Shown here: positions 8,202-16,617 of the stretch, in pieces
How positions within the stretch are numbered: the first letter of the stretch is position 1
Layout: each line of letters starts with the position of its first letter
NCBI GenBank assembly: GCA_965206975.1
Contig: OZ242253.1
Span: 2,356,001-2,420,000, forward strand
Reading direction: 5' to 3'
DNA: 64,000 bases
DNA from: JAAXGI01 sp965206975
GTDB taxonomy: Bacteria; Gemmatimonadota; Gemmatimonadetes; Longimicrobiales; Gaopeijiaceae
Position numbers and translations under genes: made by a program
The notes under the pieces: generated by a model
What the model was told of the DNA's origin: nothing
The model's database searches: none
The model's input: only the letters and a program-made list of their open reading frames with translations

Positions 8202-9633
8202 CCGGTGCTCCTGCGACTTGGTCGGCCTCGGCTCCCAAGCGCTCCAAGATGGGCTCGACCCACTCGGCAAGGAAGCGGTCGACCTGTTCGGGTGCACGGC
8301 CGACGAAGCGGGCGGGCTCGAGGAAGGTGCGGAGCGTCTCCTCGTCGGTCCCGAAGGCTTCATCCCCCGCGATGCGTCTCACGAGATCGTTTGCCTCGCC
8401 CCTTCGGATCCGGCTCGAGGCGGCGAGGGCGTGGCGGCGGATCTTCTCGTGAAGTTCCTGCCGGTCGCCCCCCCGCTCGACGGCGTGCATGAGGACCGCC
8501 TCGGTACCGATGAAGGGGAGGTGCTCCTCGAGGTTTCGCTCAATGACGGCGGGCTGGACGGTGAGCCTCGAGGCGACGTCCTCCGCGAGGACGAGCGCCC
8601 CGTCCAGCGTCAGGAAGGCGTCCGGGAGCGAGAGGCGGCGGTTCGCCGAATCGTCGAGGGTACGCTCCATCCACTGCGTGGCGGCTGTCATCGCCGGATC
8701 GAGCGAGAGGGTGATCACGTGTCTCGCGAGGGCGCAGATCCTCTCGGCCCGCATGGGATTGCGCTTGTACGGCATCGCAGAAGATCCGATCTGCTCCTCC
8801 TCGAAGGGCTCCTCCACCTCCCTCAGGTGGGCGAGGAGCCTCAAGTCGTGTCCGAAGCGGGAGAGGGAGGCGCCGGCGCCGGCGAGGGCGCTGGCTACGC
8901 TCGCGTCCACCTTGCGCGGGTACGTCTGACCGACGGCCCCGTAGCTGTCCTCGAAGCCCATCCGTGCCGAGACCCGGCGGTCAAGCTCCTCGACCTTCCC
9001 GTGATCCCCCCGGAAGAGCTCGAGGAAGGAGGCCTGGGTTCCTGTCGTGCCCCGGACGCCCCGGAAACGGAGCCGGTCGAGGCGGAAGTCGAGCTCCTCG
9101 ACGTCGAGCGCGAGATCCTGCGCCCAGAGTGTCGCTCGCTTCCCGACCGTCGTCGGCTGCGCCGGCTGAAAGTGGGTGTATCCGAGGGTCGGAAGGTCGC
9201 GGTGCCGGCGGGCGAAGTCCCCAAGGGCACGGAGTGTGCGGACGACCCGCGCCCGGATGAGGGTGAGCGCGTCCCGCATGAGGATCAGATCCGCGTTGTC
9301 GGAGACGAAGGCGGAGGTGGCTCCCAGGTGGATGATGCCTCGGGCCGCGGGAGCGACGTCCCCGTAGAGGTGGACGTGCGCCATGACGTCGTGGCGAAAG
9401 CGCTGTTCGTACGCTGCGGCCTGATCCAGATCGAGGATGTCGAGTCCCTCCCGCATCTCCCTGATCGCCCCGTCCGGGACCGGGAGGCCGAGCTCTGCCT
9501 CGGACTCGGCGAGCGCGAGCCACAGGCGGCGCCAGGTGCCGAAGCGGCGGGCGGGGGAGAAGATTCGCTGCATCTCCGCCGAGGCGTACCTTCCGCTCAG
9601 CGGGTGCAGGTACCGGTCGAGCGTCTCAGACAT
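8188..9633 (-). CDS. purB: Adenylosuccinate lyase
   Basis: Fumarase/aspartase-superfamily lyase acting twice in purine synthesis (SAICAR to AICAR, adenylosuccinate to AMP). About 481 residues. The superfamily signature loop is seen as GSSAMPYKRNPM near residue 290, and the YTHFQPAQPTT segment typical of the active site lies near residue 155. It lies 39 bp downstream of the htrA-like gene and directly upstream of purC, the enzyme that makes its substrate. Confidence 0.95.
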   Translation of the reverse strand: MSETLDRYLHPLSGRYASAEMQRIFSPARRFGTWRRLWLALAESEAELGLPVPDGAIREMREGLDILDLDQAAAYEQRFRHDVMAHVHLYGDVAPAARGIIHLGATSAFVSDNADLILMRDALTLIRARVVRTLRALGDFARRHRDLPTLGYTHFQPAQPTTVGKRATLWAQDLALDVEELDFRLDRLRFRGVRGTTGTQASFLELFRGDHGKVEELDRRVSARMGFEDSYGAVGQTYPRKVDASVASALAGAGASLSRFGHDLRLLAHLREVEEPFEEEQIGSSAMPYKRNPMRAERICALARHVITLSLDPAMTAATQWMERTLDDSANRRLSLPDAFLTLDGALVLAEDVASRLTVQPAVIERNLEEHLPFIGTEAVLMHAVERGGDRQELHEKIRRHALAASSRIRRGEANDLVRRIAGDEAFGTDEETLRTFLEPARFVGRAPEQVDRFLAEWVEPILERLGAEADQVAGAPDVRV

Positions 9634-9672
9634 CCGGCGGCGGGTGGCCGGGAAGGGGAAGGGGTCTCGTCC

Positions 9673-11208
9673 TCATCGCCCTAGGATGAAGTCGCGGGCC
9701 GCGTACCCGCGGTTTCGCTCGAAGTAAAGCCGGACGCGGGAACCGGCGGGCATCTGGTCCAGAACCCGGGAGAGGTCTTCCGCCCCTTGGATCCCGCGAT
9801 TGTTCAACTGCACGATCACGTCCCCCTCGAGGAGGCCGAGGATCCGCTGGAGTTCCGGGGAGATCCCCGTGACGAGGGCCCCCCGTGCAGACTCCACCCC
9901 CCGCTCGGCCCGGATGGGCTCGGTGAGCGTGACGAGCTCGAGCTCCTCGAAGACGGTGACCTGCTCCGCACGGAGGGAGGGGAGTTCCTCGAGGGTGAGG
10001 CGGATCTCCCGGCTCTCGCCCTCGACGGCGAGCGAGACTGTGTCGCCCGCCCGGAGATCCAGGAGAGCGGCCTCGAAGTCGAGCGGGCTCACCATCCGTT
10101 TCCCGTTCATCTGGACGAGGCGGTCCCCCGCGCGTATCCCCGCCTCGGCCGCGGGCGAGCCCGGCGAGGTCGTGGAGACGAGGACGCCGCGCGTCCGGCC
10201 GAAGGGATCAGCCTCCTCCGGCTCCACCTGGAGCCCGAGCCAAGTGCGCCGAACCTCCCCGTGGCGGATCAGGTCGTCGGCGATTCGAAGGACTCGCTCG
10301 ATGGGGATCGCAAACCCCATCCCCTCGCTTCCCCCGCCCCGGGAGAAGATCGAGGCATTCATCCCGATCACCTCCCCGAGCGCGTTGACGAGCGGTCCCC
10401 CCGAGTTCCCCGGGTTGATCGCTGCGTCCGTCTGGATCATCCCCAGATAAAAGCCGGCTTCCTCCCCGGAGGGGACAATGTGCCGCCCCACAGCCGACAC
10501 GACGCCGACCGTGACAGTGGGCTCGGGGTTCGAGAGCATGTTCCCGAAGGGGTTTCCGAGGGCGATGACCCACTCCCCGATCCGGAGGTCCCCCGCTTGG
10601 CCGATCGTGACGCTCGGAAGTCCGCTCTCCTCCACCTCGAGCACGGCCACATCCGTCGTCTCGTCCGCGCCCGTGAGCACCGCCTCCGCGCTTTGGCCAT
10701 CGGGGAAGGTCACGAGGATCTCTTCGGCGCCCTCGACCACGTGGGCATTCGTCAGGATCACACCGTCCTCGCGGATCACGAAGCCCGAACCGAGTGACGG
10801 TACGAGTCTCGAGGTGGTTCTGCCTCCGAAGCCGAGGGATCCGAAGGGGAAGAAGTCATCCCAGTACGGGTCACGCGTACGTACCCTCTCGGTCTTCAGG
10901 ACATTCACGGCCACCACGGCCGGGGCGACGCGCTCGGAGGCGCGGACGACGGCCGTCTCCCGGCTCTCGGCGATGTCCTGGCCAGGACCGGGAGCTTCCC
11001 GGGTCTCCGGGAGGAACGCTGGCTCGCTCGGCAAGGGGGGAGCGGTTGCGCCGAGCGGGGCCGGCTCGACCTCGGCGCCCGTGCGGAGGGCGCTTGCGGT
11101 GAGCTCACGCGGGTTCTCGCACCCGGCGAGGAGGGGAAGGGAGAGGGACAGGCAGCCGGCGGCGCGGAGCGTCGGGAGCCGGCCAGGTGTGCGTATGCCT
11201 CTTCGCAT
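9673..11208 (-). CDS. HtrA/DegP-like periplasmic serine protease, lipoprotein
   Basis: Trypsin-fold quality-control protease of about 511 residues. The signal peptide ends in a lipobox (LLAGC, Cys30), so lipidation and membrane anchoring are predicted, unlike soluble DegP. The catalytic triad is His156 (TNAHVVE), Asp186 (TTDVAVLE) and Ser269 (NPGNSGGPL). Two PDZ domains follow (about residues 320-405 and 420-505), the DegP/DegQ arrangement. A Pro/Ala-rich linker of about 60 residues separates the lipid anchor from the protease. It lies between fsa and purB in one transcription unit; why a protease sits there is unclear. Confidence 0.9.
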   Translation of the reverse strand: MRRGIRTPGRLPTLRAAGCLSLSLPLLAGCENPRELTASALRTGAEVEPAPLGATAPPLPSEPAFLPETREAPGPGQDIAESRETAVVRASERVAPAVVAVNVLKTERVRTRDPYWDDFFPFGSLGFGGRTTSRLVPSLGSGFVIREDGVILTNAHVVEGAEEILVTFPDGQSAEAVLTGADETTDVAVLEVEESGLPSVTIGQAGDLRIGEWVIALGNPFGNMLSNPEPTVTVGVVSAVGRHIVPSGEEAGFYLGMIQTDAAINPGNSGGPLVNALGEVIGMNASIFSRGGGSEGMGFAIPIERVLRIADDLIRHGEVRRTWLGLQVEPEEADPFGRTRGVLVSTTSPGSPAAEAGIRAGDRLVQMNGKRMVSPLDFEAALLDLRAGDTVSLAVEGESREIRLTLEELPSLRAEQVTVFEELELVTLTEPIRAERGVESARGALVTGISPELQRILGLLEGDVIVQLNNRGIQGAEDLSRVLDQMPAGSRVRLYFERNRGYAARDFILGR

Positions 11209-11223
11209 AGCCGTTTCGATTCC

Positions 11224-11880
11224 TCAGAGCTCCTTTCCGAGGGAGGCCCAGTCCGCGAGGAAGGCCTCGAGGCCGCGGTCGGTCAGTGGATGGCGCATGC
11301 ACTGGTAGAGGACCGCGGGGGGCAGGGTGGCGCAATCGGCCCCGATCCGCATCGCCTCGAGTACGTGGCCTGGGTGGCGAAGGGATGCCGCGAGGATCTC
11401 CGTCTCGACTTCGTACTCGTCGTAAATCTGCCGAATATCGCTGACGACCTCCATCCCGTCATGACCGGTGTCATCGAGGCGGCCGACGAATGGGGAGATG
11501 TAGCTGGCCCCGGCCTTCGCGGCGAGGAGGGCCTGCGTAGCGGAGAAGCAGAGGGTGACGTTCACCGGGATCCCCTCGCTCCGAAGCCGTCGGCACGCCG
11601 CGAGGCCCGCTTCGGTGAGGGGGACCTTGACGACGATGTTCTCGTGGAGGCCCGCCAAGCGCCGCCCCTCGGCGACCATCCCCTTCGCGTCCACTGCGAC
11701 GACCTCGGCGGAGACGGGTCCGTCCACAAGGGTGCAGATCTCGAGGAAGACCTCCTCCGGGCTCCGCTCGCCCGCCGTCTTCGCGAGGAGGGACGGGTTC
11801 GTCGTGATGCCGTCGATCAGGTCCGCCTCGGCGGCGCGTTCGATCTCTCCGGTGTCGGCCGTGTCCAGGAAGATCTTCAT
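11224..11880 (-). CDS. fsa: Transaldolase / fructose-6-phosphate aldolase family protein
   Basis: Small (about 218 residues) class-I aldolase of the TalC/FSA subfamily, acting on sugar phosphates in the pentose phosphate pathway. It opens with MKIFLDTAD and has DGITTNPSLL and the Schiff-base lysine in NIVVKVPLT. The length matches the short MipB/TalC form rather than the 320-residue classical transaldolase. Whether it is a transaldolase or an aldolase cannot be told from motifs alone. The start overlaps the truA stop as ATGA. Feeding pentose phosphates toward PRPP would fit the purine operon (inference). Confidence 0.88.
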   Translation of the reverse strand: MKIFLDTADTGEIERAAEADLIDGITTNPSLLAKTAGERSPEEVFLEICTLVDGPVSAEVVAVDAKGMVAEGRRLAGLHENIVVKVPLTEAGLAACRRLRSEGIPVNVTLCFSATQALLAAKAGASYISPFVGRLDDTGHDGMEVVSDIRQIYDEYEVETEILAASLRHPGHVLEAMRIGADCATLPPAVLYQCMRHPLTDRGLEAFLADWASLGKEL

Positions 11881-12788
11881 TCCGTGTCGGGATCCGTGGT
11901 GGGAGGGTCTCGATCAGGCTCGTCTCCAAGCCGCTCGGGAGGGTACTCCACACGCGCCAGGAAGAGCCCTGCGGGTGGCGCCGGCCGGGATGTTCGAAGC
12001 GGAGTATCCGGGGAGTCGAGCATCTCGGCCATCTCGTCGATCGGCCGCCGTCCCCGGGAGATGTCGACCATCGTGCCGACGAGGTAGCGTACCATCCGGT
12101 GCAGGTAGCGGTTCGCCTCGATCTGAAACCGGTACCCGATTCGATCCCAGGGTGTCCAGCTTGCCTCCGTCACCTCGCAGACCTCGCCGCGTTGCGGCTG
12201 CCCCGCCTTGGCGAATCTCCGGAAGGAACGGCGGCCCGGTATCAGGCGGGCAGCCTCAAGGAGGTGCTTCGGATCTATGTCGTCTCCCGAGACGTCCCAG
12301 CACCAGCGGGATCGAAATGGGGAGGCAGCCCCCGGCGCTACCCCCAGCCGGTACTCGTACGCGCGGGCCGTCGGGTGGAACCTGGGGTGGAAGTCGTCCG
12401 GGACCCGCCGTACCTCGCGAAGCCAGACTTCGGGGGGGAGGAGAGCGTTCATCGATCGCCGGAGCTCCTTGGCGGACCACCCCGCCGGGACATCCACGGC
12501 GGCAACCTGCCCGAGGGCGTGGACGCCGGTGTCCGTGCGTCCGGATCCGGTGACGGTGCGATGCGCTCCGGTGATCGTTTCGAGCACCCGTTCGAGTTCA
12601 TTCTGTACGGTGGGCCGGGCGCGTTGAAGCTGCCAGCCGTGGTACGGGGCGCCGTCGTACTGGAGAAGGAGGAAGTACCGTCGGAGGTTCTTCAAGGTCG
12701 CAGCGCCTCGGTGGGAGCGGCGTCTCGGCGTGTCAACTCGATTCCGCCGGGACACTCCCGGCACGACCTCGCCGGCCACGCTTCCCAT
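11877..12788 (-). CDS. truA: tRNA pseudouridine(38-40) synthase TruA
   Basis: Isomerises U38-U40 in tRNA anticodon stems. The core begins at YFLLLQYDGAPYHGWQ, and the catalytic Asp lies in GSGRTDTGVHALGQ. About 303 residues from the ATG at 12788, which has GAGAGGGG eight bases upstream. A GTG at 12797 and a TTG at 12695, nearer the conserved core, are alternatives; the first 30 or so residues are Arg-rich and not conserved. First gene of the minus-strand truA-fsa-htrA-pur unit, overlapping fsa by four bases and diverging from the 13062 gene. A weak promoter-like pair lies at 12885-12913 on the minus strand. Confidence 0.92.
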   Translation of the reverse strand: MGSVAGEVVPGVSRRNRVDTPRRRSHRGAATLKNLRRYFLLLQYDGAPYHGWQLQRARPTVQNELERVLETITGAHRTVTGSGRTDTGVHALGQVAAVDVPAGWSAKELRRSMNALLPPEVWLREVRRVPDDFHPRFHPTARAYEYRLGVAPGAASPFRSRWCWDVSGDDIDPKHLLEAARLIPGRRSFRRFAKAGQPQRGEVCEVTEASWTPWDRIGYRFQIEANRYLHRMVRYLVGTMVDISRGRRPIDEMAEMLDSPDTPLRTSRPAPPAGLFLARVEYPPERLGDEPDRDPPTTDPDTE

Positions 12789-13061
12789 CGCCCACACCCC
12801 TCTCGCACTGTTGTGCCGTCCCGTCGGTGACGAAGATGTCGTTGCCGCAGCTCGGCCGCAGCTCAGGGATCATCGCACTCCACCTACGCTAATGGAAAAG
12901 GTCGGCCCTTCAAGTACCGGTTCGCCGACGCAGCGGCGCGCCTTGCGCTCAAGCCTCCCTCCCCACGTCGACCGCCCGGTTGCGCGAGCGGATAATACTC
13001 TGTAGTATAGAGTCGTATACGATATTAGAGTAACTTGTGGATCTAGAGGACGAAGGACGCC
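12789..13061. promoter_or_regulatory. AT-rich divergent promoter and operator region
   Basis: Intergenic region between divergent truA and the membrane protein gene. On the plus strand TTGCGC (12980-12985), a 17-bp spacer and TAGTAT (13003-13008) form a candidate sigma70-like promoter. Around it lie the perfect 10-bp palindrome TCGTATACGA (13013-13022), an ACTCT/AGAGT inverted pair (12997-13001 and 13009-13013) and a further copy of AGAGTA at 13027. The composition (about 60% AT over 40 bp) contrasts sharply with the surrounding DNA. An operator for the winged-helix regulator encoded 550 bp downstream is inference. Confidence 0.5.
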
Positions 13062-13637
13062 ATGACCCAGGACAGTCGGCTCAAGGAAGACATCGCGTAC
13101 ATCAGAGCTGCAGCGGAGCAACCGGCCGCGATTCCGGCTCCTGCCATTCATTTCTTGTGGGCCGTCCTCGGGCTTGTCGGCTTCGGGCTTGTCGATTTTG
13201 TGGATGAACAAAGATGGATCGGCATGTACTGGGCCTTCGCGGCGCCGATCGGTTTCGCGCTGTCGGTTTGGTTCGGCCGCCGGGCGCAGCGAAACGCAGG
13301 TCGCCTCAACCGGGAGGCGGGAGTGCGGCAGAGTCTCCATTGGTTAGCGTTCATGGCGGCCGGTGTCCTTGGACTCGCGCTCGTCCAAACCGGAAATCTG
13401 ACGTGGCGGGGCTTTGGCTCGCTCTGGGTTCTCCTGCTGGCTTTGACCCACTTTCAGGCGGGGTTGCACATTGAGCATCGGCTCCTTCCCGTAGGGCTCC
13501 TGATGGGAGGAGGGTTCCTTGTCACGCTCTGGGTGCCTGGCCTCGGCTGGACCGTCACCGGCGTGCTGTACGCCATCGCACTCATCGCCGCAGGCTTCTG
13601 GGGAGCGCCACAGCGTGAAGCCACAGACGGATCCTGA
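13062..13637 (+). CDS. Small multi-pass membrane protein of unknown function
   Basis: 191 residues with an amphipathic N-terminal stretch (LKEDIAYIRAAAEQ) followed by about five hydrophobic segments (roughly residues 29-46, 52-70, 93-110, 116-132 and 143-180), and no catalytic motif. ATG at 13062 follows GAAGGA. The 3' end overlaps the downstream winged-helix gene by 23 bp, so the two are co-translated. Such pairs usually behave as a membrane protein plus its own repressor; the function is unknown. Confidence 0.7.
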   Translation: MTQDSRLKEDIAYIRAAAEQPAAIPAPAIHFLWAVLGLVGFGLVDFVDEQRWIGMYWAFAAPIGFALSVWFGRRAQRNAGRLNREAGVRQSLHWLAFMAAGVLGLALVQTGNLTWRGFGSLWVLLLALTHFQAGLHIEHRLLPVGLLMGGGFLVTLWVPGLGWTVTGVLYAIALIAAGFWGAPQREATDGS

Positions 13638-13944
13638 ACTCCCGGCTCTGAAGGACCTGGCCCAACTGGGCGGGCTGCTCGAACACCGAGTGCGCCTAGC
13701 GATTTGCGTCCTGCTCTCCAAGCACGACGCCATGTCCTTCGGCGGCCTGAAGCGGGTACTGGGGGAGACGGACGGCAGCCTCGGTGCGCATCTCCGCAGG
13801 CTTGAAGACTCCGGCCACCTCGAGGTCGAGAGGACCTACCGCAACCGGAGGCCGGTGTCCTGGTATCGCCTGAGTAGCGACGGCCGTAGCAACCTGAGGC
13901 GGCATCTCGCGATCTTAGCTCGGCTGATCGATCAGGCGGACTAG
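13615..13944 (+). CDS. Winged-helix transcriptional regulator
   Basis: 109 residues from a GTG at 13615, preceded by a GGGGAG. A single winged-helix domain fills the protein: LLEHRVRLAICVLL (first helix), MSFGGLKRVLGETDGSLGAHLRRLEDSG (helix-turn-helix) and LEVERTYRNRRPVSWYRLS (wing). This is the layout of the MarR/PadR-like short regulators whose second helix reads x-DGSL-x-HL. There is no ligand or metal domain. Overlap with the membrane protein gene and the palindromes upstream of that gene suggest autoregulation. Confidence 0.8.
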   Translation: MKPQTDPELPALKDLAQLGGLLEHRVRLAICVLLSKHDAMSFGGLKRVLGETDGSLGAHLRRLEDSGHLEVERTYRNRRPVSWYRLSSDGRSNLRRHLAILARLIDQAD

Positions 13945-13998
13945 CCACTGCCGATCGTCCGTTCAAGTCCCGGAAGGAATCGGCTCGAAGCGCACCAT

Positions 13999-14247
13999 TG
14001 TAGCTGGCCCCTTTCAGTGGACGGGTACGGTACGAATGGGGGTCTTGACTCCTCCCCCGGTTCTGGGGAGTGAGAAGCTGCCCCGCATAGCGGGGGAGCA
14101 GCACGCGGCCTCGCGCTGCAGCCTCCAGCCGCCGCCCGAAGTTGATCGGCGACTCGTAGTCGACGAATGAATGTCTGCGCCGCGGACTGTCCGAGCCTTC
14201 GATGAAGTCGAACGCGAGGTAGGAAGACCGGAACCTGTCAACAGCGA
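13999..14247 (-). mobile_element. Remnant of an IS3-family element (orfB C-terminus)
   Basis: Read on the minus strand, 14247 to about 14140 encodes a frame containing AFDFIEG, SPRRRHS and VDYESPINFG, the characteristic end of IS3-family OrfB transposases (x-DYIEGFYN-x-RRRHS-x-LGY-x-SP). There is no in-frame stop close behind it. The stretch ends near a candidate IS terminus at 13999-14022. The element is cut at 14247, exactly where the terminal repeat of the next IS starts, so the second IS appears to have landed inside this one; the rest of the first element is not visible on the far side. Confidence 0.55.
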
Positions 14248-14268
14248 TGAGACACGGGGAGTCATAGA

Positions 14269-15180
14269 TTAGTGAGCAGGCTGCGGTGTCGGAGCCGCAG
14301 CTGGTGGATTGATCCAGACCTCCGTTGGGAGAGGCTGGGGCGTGGGGATTCCCTGCACGAAGCGTTCAGGGTGTTCGGACCACGCCTGCTGGAGAGTGCG
14401 CTCACGCTGGGCGAGCACGTCACGGGCTCGGTCGTGATGGACATCAGCCGGGGTGAGCATCGCGATTCCGCCGTGGCGATGCTCATGGTTGTACCAAGGG
14501 AAGAAGGATCGGCAGAAGTCGATCGCCGCGCCGATGTCGGCGAAGCGTCCGGGGAAGTTGGGGTAGTATTTGACGGTCTTGAAGTGCGCCTCCGAGAAGG
14601 GGTTGTCGTCGCTGACCCGGGGACGGCCGAGCGAGCGGGTGATCCCGAGGTCGGCGAGCAGCTGGGCCGTGCACTTGCTGGTCATCGGGGCCCCGCGGTC
14701 GGCGACCATCCATCCGACCACGTACCGGCTGAAGATGTCGATGAGGAGGTAGAGGTAGAAGTACGACCACTTCTCGGGTCCGAGAAGCCGGGTGATGTCC
14801 CACGACCAGGTCTGGTTCGGTGCCGTGGCCACGAGCTGGGGCTTCGTGTAGGCGGGATGCGTGAGCTGACTGCGCCGCTCGCGCACGGGGTGATCCTCCT
14901 GGAGGATCCTGTACATCGTGCGTTCTGAGCAGAGGTACTCGCCCTCGTCGAGGAGGGTGGCCACAACCTCTGCGGGAGATCGGTCGACGAAGCGCGGGCA
15001 AGCGAGGGTCTCACGCACCTTCTCGCGCTCGGATTCATCGAGAGCCCGGGCGGGGCGCTGCCTGGGCTGCTGGTGCCCGGTCGTGGGCTTACGGCGCCGG
15101 TAGAACGTGGCACGCGCCACACCCAGTGCCCGGCACGCCGGCGCGGCGCCGACCTCCCGAGCCAGGGAGGCAGCGGCCAT
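14269..15180 (-). pseudogene. IS3-family transposase OrfB with internal in-frame deletion
   Basis: 303 residues: an N-terminal HTH_21-like region (CRALGVARATFYRRR; RFVDRSPAEVVATLLDEG), then an RNase-H-fold rve core. Catalytic residues read as Asp128 (WSWDIT), Asp161 (ADRGAPMTSK) and Glu197 (DDNPFSEAHFKT). The second spacing is the canonical 35 residues, but the first is only 32, whereas IS3 enzymes have about 60. The sequence runs straight from VGWMVA into DRGAPM, skipping the usual helix and strand between them. The reading frame is intact, so this is a clean deletion, and the enzyme is probably inactive. Its ATG shares a base with the orfA stop (TGATG). Confidence 0.8.
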
Positions 15181-15674
15181 CAGGAGTTCTTTCCGCTGTC
15201 GAAGCTCAACCCCGGCAGCCCGGCAACTTTTCCCTGGACTTCCAGGATCGTTTCCGCCGTGGCAAGCTGCTTCTCGAGCCGGGCCACTTCGGCCTCGAGC
15301 TCATCCACCCTCTTCTGGAGGGAGTTGCGGCGGGCCGGCTTGCGGCCCCGCCGCTTCGGCGTCAGGCCCTTCAGAGAGCCCTCGCGCCGTGCCCTTCGCC
15401 ATGCCGTGAGATGAGAGCTGTACAGACCCTCCCGACGCACGATCCGCCCAACCTCGCCGGGCTCCGAGCACCGGTCGGTCTCTTCCAGGATCCTGAGCTT
15501 GTACTCCGCGGTGAACTGCCGGCGGGTCGGCTTGGCCACCACCTCCGGATCCCGAGCCCGATTCCGCTCGGCGACTCGGGCCCCGGCGGCCTCGCCGCTA
15601 CGCTCCTCGCCCCCCAGGGCCCGAGCACCCACACCCATACCAATCATCGTATCTCTCCCCTCTACCATCGCCAT
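15180..15674 (-). CDS. IS3-family transposase OrfA
   Basis: Up to 164 residues; the conserved part starts at KPTRRQFTAEYKLRILEE (about residue 49), so the true start is probably an internal GTG near there, and the first 48 residues may be untranslated. A helix-turn-helix of the HTH_Tnp_1 type (VGRIVRREGLYSSHLTAWRR) is followed by a coiled-coil leucine zipper (about residues 118-145). It normally binds the IS ends and partners OrfB. OrfA ends in TGA overlapping the OrfB ATG, so OrfB would be made by reinitiation rather than by programmed frameshifting. Confidence 0.85.
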   Translation of the reverse strand: MAMVEGRDTMIGMGVGARALGGEERSGEAAGARVAERNRARDPEVVAKPTRRQFTAEYKLRILEETDRCSEPGEVGRIVRREGLYSSHLTAWRRARREGSLKGLTPKRRGRKPARRNSLQKRVDELEAEVARLEKQLATAETILEVQGKVAGLPGLSFDSGKNS

Positions 15675-15747
15675 CCACCTCCACCCCCTTCAGTAATTCC
15701 AAAGGTGCCAGGTGTCTCACTGATATTGGCAGAGAGGGCAGGGTGTG

Positions 15748-16617
15748 GTGTGCCGTGGAAAGGCACGTATTCCTGGTGGGTGCGAATCCCACCCAGTAGC
15801 TGTTGCTCCGACTGGTAGTAGCCAGGGCGGTTTACGGAGGTAACGACGTGGACTGAAGCACTCTGGTAGAAGGGCCGCCTCGGGCGGTTCAGCGACCATG
15901 TGGGCCGAAACGTGAAGTGAACGCTGAGCAGGCCTCGAAAACGCAAAACGCGGAAGCCGACCCTGCGAAGTCAAGGGGAAAGCCGCCGACCGGTGGGAAG
16001 AGAGCAACGAGAGCACCGCCGGTTTCCGCCGGGGCAATGGCGTCGGCACGTATGGAAGATGGAATGCGTAGCAACACGGGAAGCCCCGTCGGTGCCGTGC
16101 ACGCGGCGAACCGGAACCCTGTGAGGGGAAGGCCGGGTCGGCAGGGTGGCGGAGAGGCCCGTACGACTGAAGACGCGGGGTAATGCCCGCCGAGGAAAGG
16201 GGCCTCAGGTGTGGACCGATGACGGAAGGGCGAAGGCCTGCGGGAGTGGCTCTGCCTAGAATCCCCGCGTGAAGGGCAGGGAGTCCGGAAGCATCACATG
16301 CATAAGCGAAGGAGTCGGCCCAGCCGCGCATTTTGGGAAGGCCTGATGTCGTCAGGGCGTAAACAGGCCTGGCGACGCGCCGGACAGGGTTCAATGCGGG
16401 TAAAGCCGTGCAGCTTCTGAGAGCTGGTGGCACGCAAACCACCGGTCCTGCGTAGGTTCCTGGTTCGGCGTTCCGTGTGCGAGGCGCATGGTCCCACTGG
16501 AGAGCCCGGTGCGGGAAATCCGCACGCCGGGTTCGGTGAGCAGGGGGTGGAAACGGACCTATGGGAGCCGGACTGAGCGCTGCCGCGAAAGCGTGCGGAT
16601 ATCGCACCGTACCCTAC
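15748..16617 (+). ncRNA. ORF-less group II intron-like RNA
   Basis: A GTGTG 5' boundary motif (15748; another GTGTG at 15743) starts a hairpin (GTGCC/GGCAC), followed by about 750 nt of GNRA-rich, purine-rich structured sequence typical of intron domain I and its neighbours. A clear domain V lies at 16502-16534. No reverse transcriptase/maturase ORF occurs anywhere in it, although bacterial group II introns usually carry one in domain IV, so mobility would need a maturase in trans. The 3' boundary is not resolved; candidates are the CCTAT near 16562 and the CCTAC at 16617. It is inserted between the IS3 element and the TonB receptor gene, in the sense orientation of the latter. Confidence 0.7.
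16502..16534 (+). ncRNA. Group II intron domain V
   Basis: GAGCCCGG (16502-16509) pairs with CCGGGTTC (16527-16534) to form the lower stem; TGCGG pairs with CCGCA above a GAAA-containing loop. The two-nucleotide CG bulge (16525-16526) and the AGC catalytic triad at the 5' side are at the expected places. This 33-nt hairpin is the diagnostic catalytic element of group II introns. Confidence 0.75.

Larger units (their letters stand above)
14248..15719 (-). mobile_element. IS3-family insertion sequence
   Basis: About 1472 bp with orfA and orfB on the minus strand. Candidate terminal inverted repeats are TGAGACAC at 14248-14255 and its complement GTGTCTCA at 15712-15719, with further scattered matches inward (T-G-A-G-A-C-A-C-x-x-G-G-x-A). 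No target-site duplication could be matched (flanks GCGA and CTGA), which fits later rearrangement. The boundaries were read by eye and are provisional. The right end lies under 30 bp from the group II intron-like RNA. Confidence 0.7.

Noticed and set aside
15717..16607. A 296-codon minus-strand frame across the intron-like RNA
   Set aside because: It runs antisense to the group II intron-like RNA, has no recognisable motif and a composition typical of a GC-rich shadow frame.
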